From the NCBI RefSeq assembly GCF_014855515.1, contig NZ_JACYFK010000001.1, positions 1,054,001 to 1,118,000 on the forward strand: 64,000 bases of DNA, given 5' to 3'. Of this stretch, positions 55,499 to 64,000 are shown in pieces (the first letter of the stretch is position 1; the number at the start of each line of letters is the position of its first letter). Under the pieces are notes generated by a model that worked only from the letters and a program-made list of their open reading frames with translations, ran no database searches and had not been told where the DNA came from. Source of the DNA: Euzebyella marina. GTDB taxonomy: Bacteria; Bacteroidota; Bacteroidia; Flavobacteriales; Flavobacteriaceae. The position numbers and the translations under genes are program-made.

Positions 55499-56794
55499 AT
55501 GGAGTATGCACCAATTTTGGTTCTTGTAATAAGTTTTATAATGCTTTTGGCAATTGGTACGCCCGTAGCGTGGAGTATTGCCATCTCTTCTGTGTTGACC
55601 ATGTTGGTCAGCATACCTGTAATGCCCGCTTTTACTACGGTTGCCCAGAGAATTGGTACGGGCTTGGACAGCTTTGCGTTACTCGCGATACCGCTGTTCA
55701 TTCTGTCGGGGGAGCTCATGAACAAAGGTGGGATAGCTAACAGGCTCATCGCCTTCGCGAAAACCCTTGTCGGGGCCCTGCCCGGAGGTTTGGCATTGAT
55801 CAATATTATATCTGCAATGTTGATGGGTGCAATTGCCGGGTCTGCTATGGCCGCAGCCTCTGCGATGGGAAGCATTTTAGGCCCTGAAATGGAAAAGGAG
55901 GGTTATTCGAAGGAATTTGGTGCCGCCGTGAATATCACCGCCGCAACTACAGGACTGGTCATTCCGCCAAGTAATGTTTTGATTGTTTATTCACTGGCAA
56001 GTGGGGGTGCTTCGATTGCGGCACTCTTTTTGGCAGGATATATTCCAGGATTACTGACCGGTCTTTTCTTGATGATTGTTGCCTTTGTTTGGGCCAAGAA
56101 AAAGGGTTTCAAGGTCGGCAAGCGAAGTAGCTTGAAAGAGGTTCTTAGAACTTTTGTTGATGCCCTGCCAAGTCTGTTCATGTTAGTGGTAGTAATCGGC
56201 GGAATCGTTACTGGTGTTTTTACCGCCACCGAGGCTTCGGCGATTGCGGTATTGTACAGCTTGCTATTGGGCTTTTTCTATAAAGAGATATCATTTCCGA
56301 AATTACCGCAAATACTTCTTGACTCTTCGGCTACTACCGCTATCGTAATGTTGCTGATCGGGGCTTCAATGAGTATGTCATGGGCCTTGTCGTACGAGAA
56401 CATTCCCCAAGAAATCAGCGCAGGCCTTCTAGGTATCAGTGAAAATGAGATTGTAATTCTATTGATTATTAACCTTCTGCTGTTATTCGTAGGTATTTTT
56501 ATGGATATGACGCCTGCCGTGCTCATCTTTACGCCAATATTTCTACCGGTAGTAACAAAATTGGGGTTAGACCCGGTTCATTTCGGAATCATTATGGTAC
56601 TCAATCTTTGTATAGGCCTGTGTACCCCTCCGGTGGGCTCGGTTCTCTTTGTTGGGGTAGGTATAGCCAAAACCAGCATTGAAAAGGTCGTCAAACCCTT
56701 GCTTCCGCTCTTTTTGGCCATGCTGTTGGCGCTTTTTTTGGTCACCTATTTTCCGCAGTTGAGTTTATGGTTGCCAAGCCTTTTTGACTTATAG
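55499..56794 (+). CDS. TRAP transporter large permease subunit (DctM)
   Basis: A 431-residue permease with about 12-14 helices. LLAIPLFILSGELMNKGGIANRL, MGAIAGSAMAAASAMGSIL and ITAATTGLVIPPSNVLIVYS are DctM hallmarks. It provides the Na+-driven channel. It is the last gene of the uxaC-TRAP unit and is convergent with the metallophosphoesterase. Confidence 0.95.
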   Translation: MEYAPILVLVISFIMLLAIGTPVAWSIAISSVLTMLVSIPVMPAFTTVAQRIGTGLDSFALLAIPLFILSGELMNKGGIANRLIAFAKTLVGALPGGLALINIISAMLMGAIAGSAMAAASAMGSILGPEMEKEGYSKEFGAAVNITAATTGLVIPPSNVLIVYSLASGGASIAALFLAGYIPGLLTGLFLMIVAFVWAKKKGFKVGKRSSLKEVLRTFVDALPSLFMLVVVIGGIVTGVFTATEASAIAVLYSLLLGFFYKEISFPKLPQILLDSSATTAIVMLLIGASMSMSWALSYENIPQEISAGLLGISENEIVILLIINLLLLFVGIFMDMTPAVLIFTPIFLPVVTKLGLDPVHFGIIMVLNLCIGLCTPPVGSVLFVGVGIAKTSIEKVVKPLLPLFLAMLLALFLVTYFPQLSLWLPSLFDL

Positions 56795-56801
56795 GAGAAT
56801 G

Positions 56802-58676
56802 TTATCTCTTGATCAGAACCCCTTTATTAAGGTTGATGGAAAAATGATTGGCGGGTTCACCATTCATCTGTTTCTCTACGATGGTCATAAAGAGCTGTAG
56901 GTTATTCAAATAGTCGTTGGCTTCCAGATTTAGTGTTTTGGAGAATAACTTGTATTGTTCGATTCTTTTGGCGGGAATTTGCTCTAGTGCAAGTTCATCA
57001 CCACTTCTAAGCCTGTAAAAATCTTCGATAAGGGTATTTCCTTGCCATGAAGCAAAGTCTTCAAGTTGAAGTCCGTGTTCATTTGCCGTTTTTTGGGAGG
57101 CTTCCATGGCCTGCTTCCATAAGGAGTCTTTAATTAGTGTGGCATCTATCTCTTTCGGGTCTATCTCGGAGTTTGCAAGAATGAAAAGCTCCTTACCACT
57201 TCTATTTTCTAAAATGGATAGAAGGTTTTCGGGCCATTCCGATGGAAGAAAGCGAAGGCGTACCAGTTCTTCTAAATGCGCATTCGTGTATTCAACGTAA
57301 TTCTCGGATGCTAGAACATCAAAGTTCCATAATCGTGAAGGAGCATTCTCGTTTAAATAAGAGTGTTCCATTTCGTACAAAGGAAAAAATTCTTTGAAAT
57401 CAGAAACCGAATCCAAGACAACCGTATCAATATTTAGAATACTGTCGTTCGCTATTTCAAGTATTTTGTAGGCAGGCGTATAAGCGGCTAAAGAAGGTAC
57501 TTGAATGTTCACCAACGTATTTCCGTTTTTACCTTTTATGATTCCCGTGTCATTCAAATGCATATGGCCACCGAAATGAATTTTTAGGCCGGCATCGGCG
57601 AACATTTGGCCAACAAGGTCATCGGGTATTCTATGGGCTTGAAATGCTTTTTCATCAAACAGCTCTTTCATTTGCAACGAGGCACCATCATTGAAATCAA
57701 TCATCGGAAAATGGCTAAAGGCAATTACTTTCTTGTCCAATCTTTTGGCCTCCGAGCAGATATGTGACATCCAATCTATAAGGTATTTTTTATGCTTTAA
57801 AACCAGATTGTATCCAATACTGGCACCTTGAAAACCCTCTCCTTCTTCTTTTGGAAGGTATACATTCGCATCGATTGCGACCAGCCAAACGCCTTCTACT
57901 GGCTCGACCAAATAACTAACATCGGGTTGCGCCTTGGCTTCAGGGTTTTGCCTATATTCACGGCGGGACAATGAAGCGCTGTTTTGGGCTTTCTCAAAGG
58001 TGTAGTTATCGTTGTTGTATCCAGTAAAAGGAGTTGTCCAGTAATGATAATCTTTTTGCGGAAAAAAGCCGTGGTTTGATAGCTCGCCCACAATTTCAGA
58101 GTAACCCATAGCCCTAATGTCATCGCTCACTATAGCTGGTAGATCATTTTTGCCTTTCGATTTAACTAAGTCTTCACTACTGATGATTGATTGAGAACGA
58201 CCCTGTTCGCCCATAAAATCACTTTTCCCGCTTGCTTCTCCGAACGGGCTCGTGGGATCATGGTTTCCCGTGGTAATGAAGAAAGAGATTCCATGCTTTT
58301 CAGAATACTCGTTCAGTATGCGGTTGAGACCACGAACATTTATAGGTTGGCCATCATCACTAAAATCTCCGGGTAGGGCAACAATCTTGATGCCCTTTTT
58401 TACAACATCGTCAAGAGCGGCTAAGAAAGCAAAGTAATTTTCATTGAACAATCGGGTAGAATGCAATTGGGCCTCCATAGTTCGAATAAACGCCTTAGAG
58501 CCTGTTTTTGGGTTTTCTATGCCATTGTAACCAACATCCTCCAAGGTTCCTTTCACGTCAAGCAGATGCACATCGGAAAGGAAAGCTATTTGTACAGGTT
58601 TTTCTTGAATGGAAGTTTTTTGTTTACAGGAGAAGCTGATTAAGATAAAAAGGGTATATAAGTACTTTTTAAGCAT
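56802..58676 (-). CDS. Metallophosphoesterase lipoprotein
   Basis: A 624-residue calcineurin-like phosphoesterase. The lipobox is ISFSC (Cys 17). Metal motifs in order: FLSDVHLLD, PGDFSDDG, TGNHDPTS, FSHFPMI, GGHMHLND. The C-terminal 250 residues are an uncharacterised helical extension. It starts 2 bp after the phospholipase gene ends, so the two are tightly coupled. Hydrolysis of a phosphodiester or phosphomonoester product in the periplasm or at the surface is likely. Confidence 0.87.
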   Translation of the reverse strand: MLKKYLYTLFILISFSCKQKTSIQEKPVQIAFLSDVHLLDVKGTLEDVGYNGIENPKTGSKAFIRTMEAQLHSTRLFNENYFAFLAALDDVVKKGIKIVALPGDFSDDGQPINVRGLNRILNEYSEKHGISFFITTGNHDPTSPFGEASGKSDFMGEQGRSQSIISSEDLVKSKGKNDLPAIVSDDIRAMGYSEIVGELSNHGFFPQKDYHYWTTPFTGYNNDNYTFEKAQNSASLSRREYRQNPEAKAQPDVSYLVEPVEGVWLVAIDANVYLPKEEGEGFQGASIGYNLVLKHKKYLIDWMSHICSEAKRLDKKVIAFSHFPMIDFNDGASLQMKELFDEKAFQAHRIPDDLVGQMFADAGLKIHFGGHMHLNDTGIIKGKNGNTLVNIQVPSLAAYTPAYKILEIANDSILNIDTVVLDSVSDFKEFFPLYEMEHSYLNENAPSRLWNFDVLASENYVEYTNAHLEELVRLRFLPSEWPENLLSILENRSGKELFILANSEIDPKEIDATLIKDSLWKQAMEASQKTANEHGLQLEDFASWQGNTLIEDFYRLRSGDELALEQIPAKRIEQYKLFSKTLNLEANDYLNNLQLFMTIVEKQMNGEPANHFSINLNKGVLIKR

Positions 58677-58678
58677 AT

Positions 58679-59755
58679 TTACTTCTGAATTTTTTCAAAA
58701 GTACCATCTTCAAAACTGACTTTAAAGTCTGATTTAAAAAGTTTACTTGGCATATAGTAGTCAGTAGTGATAATTTGTGCACCGGAATTTTTAGCCTTTT
58801 CAAATCTCTTATAATCGTTGGTTCTGGCCTCTTTGGTATTAGCGTCTGCACGAGTACGAACTAAATAGCCTTTAGAAACCAAATTTTTTATTTTATCAAA
58901 ATTTTTAATTGGGTCATTTATAATTCTAAATGCAGATGTTGGGTTACCCTCTTCCTTGTTTACAAATAATGCCGCACCTTCTAAATTTGGAAAATTTGAG
59001 ATATAGGCATCCGCCTTGGTATCTCCTTCATCTAAAACAAACATAAACCTGTTTTTAACATCATTTAAGTTAGGCCAACCATTTGCTAATATGGCCTCTT
59101 GTAAAGTGTTAAAATTCCCTCTGACCAAATCAGGTACTATCAATTGCTCTTCACTGAAGACCTCACGAATTTCCTTATCTATGTTTTTAAGGGCTTTTGC
59201 TGTAAATGGAAATGGCTTTCTAGTTTGTGGAATTTGACCATCTTTAGCGTTAAGCGTAATAATTATAGGGGTATGACCTATGTTTGACGAAGACCAAATT
59301 TTCAATTCTTCTAATGCTTCCTTAAAAAGAAGATGATGGCTGCGAAAGTCAAATTCTTGAACGTGAAATACTTTCAAGCCTGGCTCTTGAAGCTTTTTTT
59401 CTTCGTCGAAGGGTAGTGGGGCAAGACCTTTTTCTTTTATAAAGTCTAGGCCTTTTGGATTAGAGTAGTAGCTGCCATCCGGATCATCAAAAACATCAAG
59501 TTCTAAACTTCTCAAACCCAAATTAAGTTGATCGTTCAATGGAATATGCTCATATTCTAAGCTTTTCAATGAAGAGTCTTTCTGTAAAAGCAAATTGAAA
59601 AGGGGTTCTTCTATGGCTATTTTATAACTGTTATGACTGCCTATTATTTGAATATCATTCAGTTTAATAGTATCATTTTGGATTTTTAATGGTGGTTTGC
59701 TTATGAATATTATACCTAGTAGGAATACGCTGCAAATGATGGGAATGAATTTCAT
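58679..59755 (-). CDS. Ca2+-dependent phosphoinositide phospholipase C-like protein
   Basis: A 358-residue exported protein, start at 59755 (MKFIPIICSVF; an earlier in-frame Met at 59806 adds residues unlike a signal). The PI-PLC-type barrel begins IQIIGSHNSYKIAI, with the catalytic first His, and continues LGLRSLELDVFDDPDG and VFHVQEFDFRSHHLLFKEAL; the second His falls there. ITTDYYMPSKLF closes it. The family cleaves phosphoinositides or related phosphodiesters. It is followed by the metallophosphoesterase and lies after SusCD. Confidence 0.82.
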   Translation of the reverse strand: MKFIPIICSVFLLGIIFISKPPLKIQNDTIKLNDIQIIGSHNSYKIAIEEPLFNLLLQKDSSLKSLEYEHIPLNDQLNLGLRSLELDVFDDPDGSYYSNPKGLDFIKEKGLAPLPFDEEKKLQEPGLKVFHVQEFDFRSHHLLFKEALEELKIWSSSNIGHTPIIITLNAKDGQIPQTRKPFPFTAKALKNIDKEIREVFSEEQLIVPDLVRGNFNTLQEAILANGWPNLNDVKNRFMFVLDEGDTKADAYISNFPNLEGAALFVNKEEGNPTSAFRIINDPIKNFDKIKNLVSKGYLVRTRADANTKEARTNDYKRFEKAKNSGAQIITTDYYMPSKLFKSDFKVSFEDGTFEKIQK

Positions 59756-59792
59756 AGAATGCGAATTTTTAATATAATAGTTACTTTGAAGT

Positions 59793-59830
59793 AAAAAATA
59801 AGGCAAGAAAGTTTATTTCTTGCCTTATTT
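59793..59830 (-). terminator. Terminator-like hairpin between susD and the phospholipase gene
   Basis: A perfect 15-bp stem (59816-59830 with 59796-59810) around GTTTA, followed on the leftward strand by TTATTTTTT-like sequence. It lies between the susD stop (59853) and the phospholipase start (59755), so it either ends most SusCD transcript or sets a lower level for the two enzymes. Confidence 0.82.
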
Positions 59831-59852
59831 GTCTGTTTTGATTCAGGATGAT

Positions 59853-61598
59853 TTAATACCCAGGATTCTGAACTAAGAAGCCATCTTCACTAGAGGCCCC
59901 ATCAATTGCTTGCTGTGGTATTGGAAACAATCTTTTGTTTACATCGCTATCGGTTTTTTCAGTCCAGCTATCTTCATATTTGCCAAAGCGAATCTGATAG
60001 TTGCGTCTGAAACCTTCCCAGTAAAGCTCGAAACCGGCCTCTCTGAACAATATATCCAAATCTATCTCACTTAAAGCTTCTGGTGTTTGATCAGGCCTTG
60101 CACTTCTTGAAGTTCTTAATGTATTGATGTCTGCTAATGCACCTGCAATATCTCCATTTCTCAATTTGGCCTCGGCACGCATTAAATAAATCTCACCTAA
60201 ACGTATCAAAACTAAGTCTACACTGCTATAATTACAGCAATTGGTTCCAGTACTGCTAAACTGATATTTTGAAAAGCGATGTCCGGTGTTGTGTAGACTT
60301 CCTTCGGCAGTAAAGTCTACTTGTAGATTGTGGTCAACGTATCTTATATCGGAACCACTTGTTCGTCTATTGATGACAGGGTATATTCTCACGGTACCGT
60401 CATCGCAAGTCATTATATTACCACTCTCGTCTTTTCGAGGCCCCCAAATAATACCACGTAGAATTCCTCGGTCAACTTGAAAATCTTCGGCCTGAATGCA
60501 ATAATAATGATCTTCATCATTTGAAGGGTTAACACCTGTTAGGTCTTTTAATTCTTCGGGTATAAGAGTATTTTCTTGAAAAAATCTCGCATCGGCGTCA
60601 GCAGGATCAACCTCGCCATACGCATCAACCCAAGTTTGATAAAAATCCGGTGTTGCTGCAACGGCATCGGTACCTCTAGAACTTGGCACTTCAGGTCTTG
60701 GAACTTGATCTCCTGACATAGACCAATATGCCCATCTACTATGTTCTGTTTGAAGAACGCCTCTTTGATCCAGAGCAAAAATAAGCTCAGGGTTGTCATG
60801 GTTGTCATCATTAAAAAGCTCAAAATATTCTTCTGAAAGAGCATAAGGGCCAGAGATTAGGTCATCTGTATATTGAATGACCTTATCCATATCTTCCTGT
60901 TGAAAGTCTGGAGTTCCGTAAGGATCGCGATAAACAGCTGCATTAAGATATAAGCGAGCCAATAAAGCTTTTACGGAGTTATTGTTCAGTCTTCCGGGAT
61001 CGGTGTCGGTCGAAACAGCATCTAAGACTGAAAGCAGCTCACTTTCTATATAGTCTACAGCCTCGGCACCTCTAAGTATTTCAGAAATTTCTTCAGAACT
61101 ATTTTTTCTAAAAGCCAAGCCCCAATTGTCAAGCGCAAGCATATTTAAATATGCTTTCATTGCTATCATTTCGTTGATGGCGCTTTGAGCATTTGCGGTG
61201 CCCGCTTCGGCTTCAGGAGTCAATCTTTCAATTGCTATAACAGCACGAGATAAGCTTAATGTTATATAATCCCAAGTATCTTTAACAAGGCCATTGCTCG
61301 CTGTCATTAGATGTTGGTGTACGGCAATGAATTTACCTCCGTCATACCAATCTGTGCCTCCTCGATAAGGTAGTATACCTTCATCTGAGGCTACCTCTTG
61401 CAAACCAAAGTTTTTGGTATGCTGCCATACATAGCGCAAGTTACCATATACGGGTGCTAGCGAGCCACTAACTACTTCTGCCTCACCAGTACCGGTGAGA
61501 GACTCGTCAAGAACTTCTTCTTCTAAATCCGTACACCCAAAAAATGCCAGTAAGAAGACTGCTAGTGAAAGCTTTTTGCTGAATAATATATTTTTCAT
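59853..61598 (-). CDS. SusD/RagB-family outer-membrane binding lipoprotein
   Basis: A 581-residue surface lipoprotein with lipobox AFFGC (about 18-22). The TPR-type helical body includes YLNMLALDNWGLAFRK and LLARLYLNAAVYRD, and the C-terminal LIRLGEIYLMRAEAKLRNGD and the closing LFPIPQQAID are SusD hallmarks. It caps the SusC barrel and binds the oligomeric nutrient. Its partner SusC is 46 bp upstream. The ligand is unknown, but the following genes suggest a phosphoester rather than a glycan. Confidence 0.93.
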   Translation of the reverse strand: MKNILFSKKLSLAVFLLAFFGCTDLEEEVLDESLTGTGEAEVVSGSLAPVYGNLRYVWQHTKNFGLQEVASDEGILPYRGGTDWYDGGKFIAVHQHLMTASNGLVKDTWDYITLSLSRAVIAIERLTPEAEAGTANAQSAINEMIAMKAYLNMLALDNWGLAFRKNSSEEISEILRGAEAVDYIESELLSVLDAVSTDTDPGRLNNNSVKALLARLYLNAAVYRDPYGTPDFQQEDMDKVIQYTDDLISGPYALSEEYFELFNDDNHDNPELIFALDQRGVLQTEHSRWAYWSMSGDQVPRPEVPSSRGTDAVAATPDFYQTWVDAYGEVDPADADARFFQENTLIPEELKDLTGVNPSNDEDHYYCIQAEDFQVDRGILRGIIWGPRKDESGNIMTCDDGTVRIYPVINRRTSGSDIRYVDHNLQVDFTAEGSLHNTGHRFSKYQFSSTGTNCCNYSSVDLVLIRLGEIYLMRAEAKLRNGDIAGALADINTLRTSRSARPDQTPEALSEIDLDILFREAGFELYWEGFRRNYQIRFGKYEDSWTEKTDSDVNKRLFPIPQQAIDGASSEDGFLVQNPGY

Positions 61599-61644
61599 TT
61601 TATAATATTTTGATGCTTATCTATAAGCTGAGATTATCTAGTTT

Positions 61645-64000
61645 TTAAAAAGTTAGGTTGAGACCGACCAAAAATGTTCTAGCTTTTGGATAGGTATAAT
61701 AATCCACTCCAAAAGTTTGGATTCCTCCAGCGGTAGAACCTGTATTTACCTCGGGGTCAAACCCAGAGTAATCGGTAATCGTAAAAAGATTCTGACCAGT
61801 AATTGAAAAACGAATGTTTTGAATTACATCATCAAGACCTAATTTATCTGAACTTAAATTATAGGCCAGAGTAGCATTGTTAAGTCTTAAAAATGAACCG
61901 TCTTCTAAATAGCGTGTCGAAACGGTATTCGAATTACTGGTAGACTCGTTAGGGTACTGGATTGCAAAATCAGTTGTATTGACCGATCTAGATAATTGGG
62001 CTTTGGTAAAAAGAGACATTTTAGTATGGTTGTAAACTTTATTACCAGATACACCATTAAAGTTTAGGCCTAAGTCAAATGCTTTATATTTAAAGTTTAA
62101 ATAATAAGCATATATAAATTTAGGTATAGCACTTCCAACAACTGTTCTGTCATTATCCAAAATAGAGCCATCACCATTAACATCCTTAAAGAGGTTAAGC
62201 CCGTCATCACCAATACCTTCGAATTGAAGCATATAAAACGACCCAATAGATTCATTATTTATATATCCATTGATCGTAGCGCCACTTTGACCAGAACCTT
62301 GGGCCGCGCCAGTTGTTAAGACTGAATAAGGAGAATCCTTTACTTTGTTTTGAATGTAAGTTACATTACCGCCAATGTTGTATGAAAAATCTCTAGAAGC
62401 ATCACTTCTGTAATCCAATGCAAGCTCAAGACCATTGTTTTGAATTTTCATATCGTCGATATTATCCCAATAGGTAGCCGTCGGCTCAACCGGATCAGCA
62501 GGCACTACCTCTAACAATATGTTAGAAGATTGTTTATTGAAGTAGTCAAGCGTACCTGATAATCTGTAATCAAGTAATGCGAAATCGATACCTAACCCTA
62601 TCTGGGTAGAAACCTCCCATTGTAAATCGGGGTTGGCCAGTCTCGTGTAGACAATACCGTAAGGGTACCCGTCTATAGATGTGGCATTTGTGCCGATAGG
62701 GTATGTATTCAAACTTTCACCTCCCGTAATCAATCTATCCTCAGAATAGCTGGCTTGGGTTATTTTAGAAGGAATTTCTTGGTTGCCTGTTTGCCCCCAG
62801 CTTGCGCGCAATTTCAGGTTATCAAAGAATGAATTCTCCATAAAACCTTCATTGCTGGCATTCCACCCAAGGGCAAAAGAAGGGAAGTATCCATATTTTC
62901 TATTATCACCGAATTTTGAGGAACCGTCGGCACGAAATGTAGCAGTTAGTAGGTATTTATCGTCAAAAGAATAGTTTACCCTGCCGAAATATGATTGAAG
63001 CTCATTCTTAACCGCAGAAGAACTAACCGATGTTGGATATTGGTCTGAGCTTGATTGGTCTTGATATATAGGCTCAATATTGTTATCGGCGAAACCTCGA
63101 TAAGAAAACTGTCGGGTTTCATCCATAAACTTTTGGTAAGAATGGCCAGCCAGAACCACTAAACTGTGTACATCTTGACTCCAGTTATAAGTGAGTGTAT
63201 TTTCTGTAAGCTGGTTTGAATTTGAACTAATGGTCGTAACGACATCCCCATCAGAAATATCAGATTCGTTTACGACAGAGGTGTAAGGCTTGTACTGTTG
63301 GTCTCTATTGGTAGCAGAATAGTCAATACCAAAATTAAGCTTGTAGGTAAGCCCCTTTACGATTTCGACAGAAGGTGAAATACTTGCTAAAATTCGGTTG
63401 TTCTCAGCATTGTCACTATAGATATTGTATCTGGTGATAGGGTTAAGAGCATTTGTATTCAGAAGTGTAGGTTCACCGTTTGTGTAGGTCGGTACAGTTG
63501 GGTTCAAACCTAGCATGTCACTTATCGTAGAATTAATATTCGGACGCAAGTTTTCTGAATGGGTCGCTGTAAGGTTATAGTCAATATTTACACGACCGTT
63601 GAAGGCCTTTTGAGTCATGTTCAACTTACCTGAATAACGTTCCAAATTGCTATTCTTGAGAATACCCTCTTGGTCTTGGTAACCTACTGAAGCGAAATAA
63701 GAGAATTTTTCACTATTGGCACCGCTCATTGAAAAGTTAAGATTTTTAGAGATACCTGTTTGGGAAAGCTCATCTTGCCAATCGGTGTTTCCGCCATAAT
63801 CTTCTAACGAGCCGCCAGTGGCAGCAACTTGCGTGCGAAATTCATCCGCATTAAACACATCTATTGTGTTTGACATTGATGAGGCCGCAGTAGATAAAGA
63901 GAGATTCATTTCCGTTTTTCCCGACCGCCCTCTTTTTGTTGTAATTACAACAACACCATTCGAAGCTCTTGAACCATATACAGCGGTGGCGCTGGCATCT
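61645..64000 (-). CDS. SusC/RagA-family TonB-dependent transporter, partial
   Basis: The C-terminal 785 or so residues of a SusC-type porin; the gene continues past the right edge, so the N-terminus, carboxypeptidase-like domain and TonB box are not seen. The visible part opens with DASATAVYGSRASNGVVVITT, the plug-domain hallmark, followed by the beta-barrel and ending TFLVGLNLTF, the typical aromatic C-terminus. An internal ATG at 63909 is not the real start. It imports the ligand captured by SusD. Confidence 0.93.
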   Translation of the reverse strand, partial: DASATAVYGSRASNGVVVITTKRGRSGKTEMNLSLSTAASSMSNTIDVFNADEFRTQVAATGGSLEDYGGNTDWQDELSQTGISKNLNFSMSGANSEKFSYFASVGYQDQEGILKNSNLERYSGKLNMTQKAFNGRVNIDYNLTATHSENLRPNINSTISDMLGLNPTVPTYTNGEPTLLNTNALNPITRYNIYSDNAENNRILASISPSVEIVKGLTYKLNFGIDYSATNRDQQYKPYTSVVNESDISDGDVVTTISSNSNQLTENTLTYNWSQDVHSLVVLAGHSYQKFMDETRQFSYRGFADNNIEPIYQDQSSSDQYPTSVSSSAVKNELQSYFGRVNYSFDDKYLLTATFRADGSSKFGDNRKYGYFPSFALGWNASNEGFMENSFFDNLKLRASWGQTGNQEIPSKITQASYSEDRLITGGESLNTYPIGTNATSIDGYPYGIVYTRLANPDLQWEVSTQIGLGIDFALLDYRLSGTLDYFNKQSSNILLEVVPADPVEPTATYWDNIDDMKIQNNGLELALDYRSDASRDFSYNIGGNVTYIQNKVKDSPYSVLTTGAAQGSGQSGATINGYINNESIGSFYMLQFEGIGDDGLNLFKDVNGDGSILDNDRTVVGSAIPKFIYAYYLNFKYKAFDLGLNFNGVSGNKVYNHTKMSLFTKAQLSRSVNTTDFAIQYPNESTSNSNTVSTRYLEDGSFLRLNNATLAYNLSSDKLGLDDVIQNIRFSITGQNLFTITDYSGFDPEVNTGSTAGGIQTFGVDYYTYPKARTFLVGLNLTF

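Noticed and set aside
63909-64000. Complete SusC starting at 63909
   Set aside because: The frame remains open to the window edge and encodes the plug motif DASATAVYGSRASNG, so the real start is outside the window.

Overview
The window reads as chromosomal DNA of a marine-type flavobacterium (Bacteroidota, Flavobacteriaceae; a Zobellia/Maribacter-like genome would fit, but genus is inference). Supporting signs are a SusC/SusD pair, many lipoproteins with a Cys lipobox, TTG-N19-TAnnTTTG promoters, the IPExxxVDY family, the acpP-fabF-rnc-pyk block, AT-rich spacers and little use of Shine-Dalgarno sites. No tRNA, rRNA, insertion sequence, prophage or CRISPR array was seen.

Layout. 0-4 kb: a possible regulatory region at the left edge, a secreted PA14 metallophosphoesterase, and a 2-keto-3-deoxygalactonate kinase/aldolase pair. 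4-9 kb: a Kelch lipoprotein, then a four-gene run (threonine-synthase-like PLP enzyme, DUF1611 protein, enolase-superfamily epimerase, GNAT) that resembles the DgcN/DgcA D-glutamate route. 9-21.6 kb: surface and membrane proteins (zinc metalloprotease lipoprotein, AGE-family epimerase lipoprotein, TauE/SafE permease, Na+/solute symporter, DUF3857-transglutaminase protein, acyltransferase-like membrane protein). 21.6-27.4 kb: housekeeping ribE, pdxA, yceD-rpmF, fabH, accB, accC. 27.4-32.4 kb: an FAD oxidoreductase, an IlvD/Edd dehydratase, a Gre-like protein, a small membrane exporter whose N-terminus lacks a normal start codon, a small lipoprotein and a PAS protein.

32.4-41.2 kb: the leftward acpP-fabF-rnc-IPExxxVDY-pyk block, divergent from purN-rnhA, then a PfkB kinase and a long PurF-like amidotransferase. 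41.2-42.0 kb holds the most striking feature: four copies of a roughly 70-nt promoter/conserved-core/terminator cassette, best read as a tandem family of small RNAs. 42-51.7 kb: Mn-type superoxide dismutase, an AddA-like helicase-nuclease and an AddB-like nuclease separated by a small membrane protein, kbl and an OmpA/TSP3 porin. 51.7-56.8 kb: an SDR enzyme, then uxaC with a complete TRAP transporter (DctP-Q-M), a hexuronate uptake and entry module.

56.8-64 kb: a leftward SusC-SusD-phospholipase C-metallophosphoesterase series, unusual because the genes beside SusCD look aimed at phosphoesters rather than glycans. SusC runs off the right edge. Taken together, the accessory genes point to scavenging of algal sugar acids, D-amino acids and organic phosphate around a conserved flavobacterial housekeeping core.
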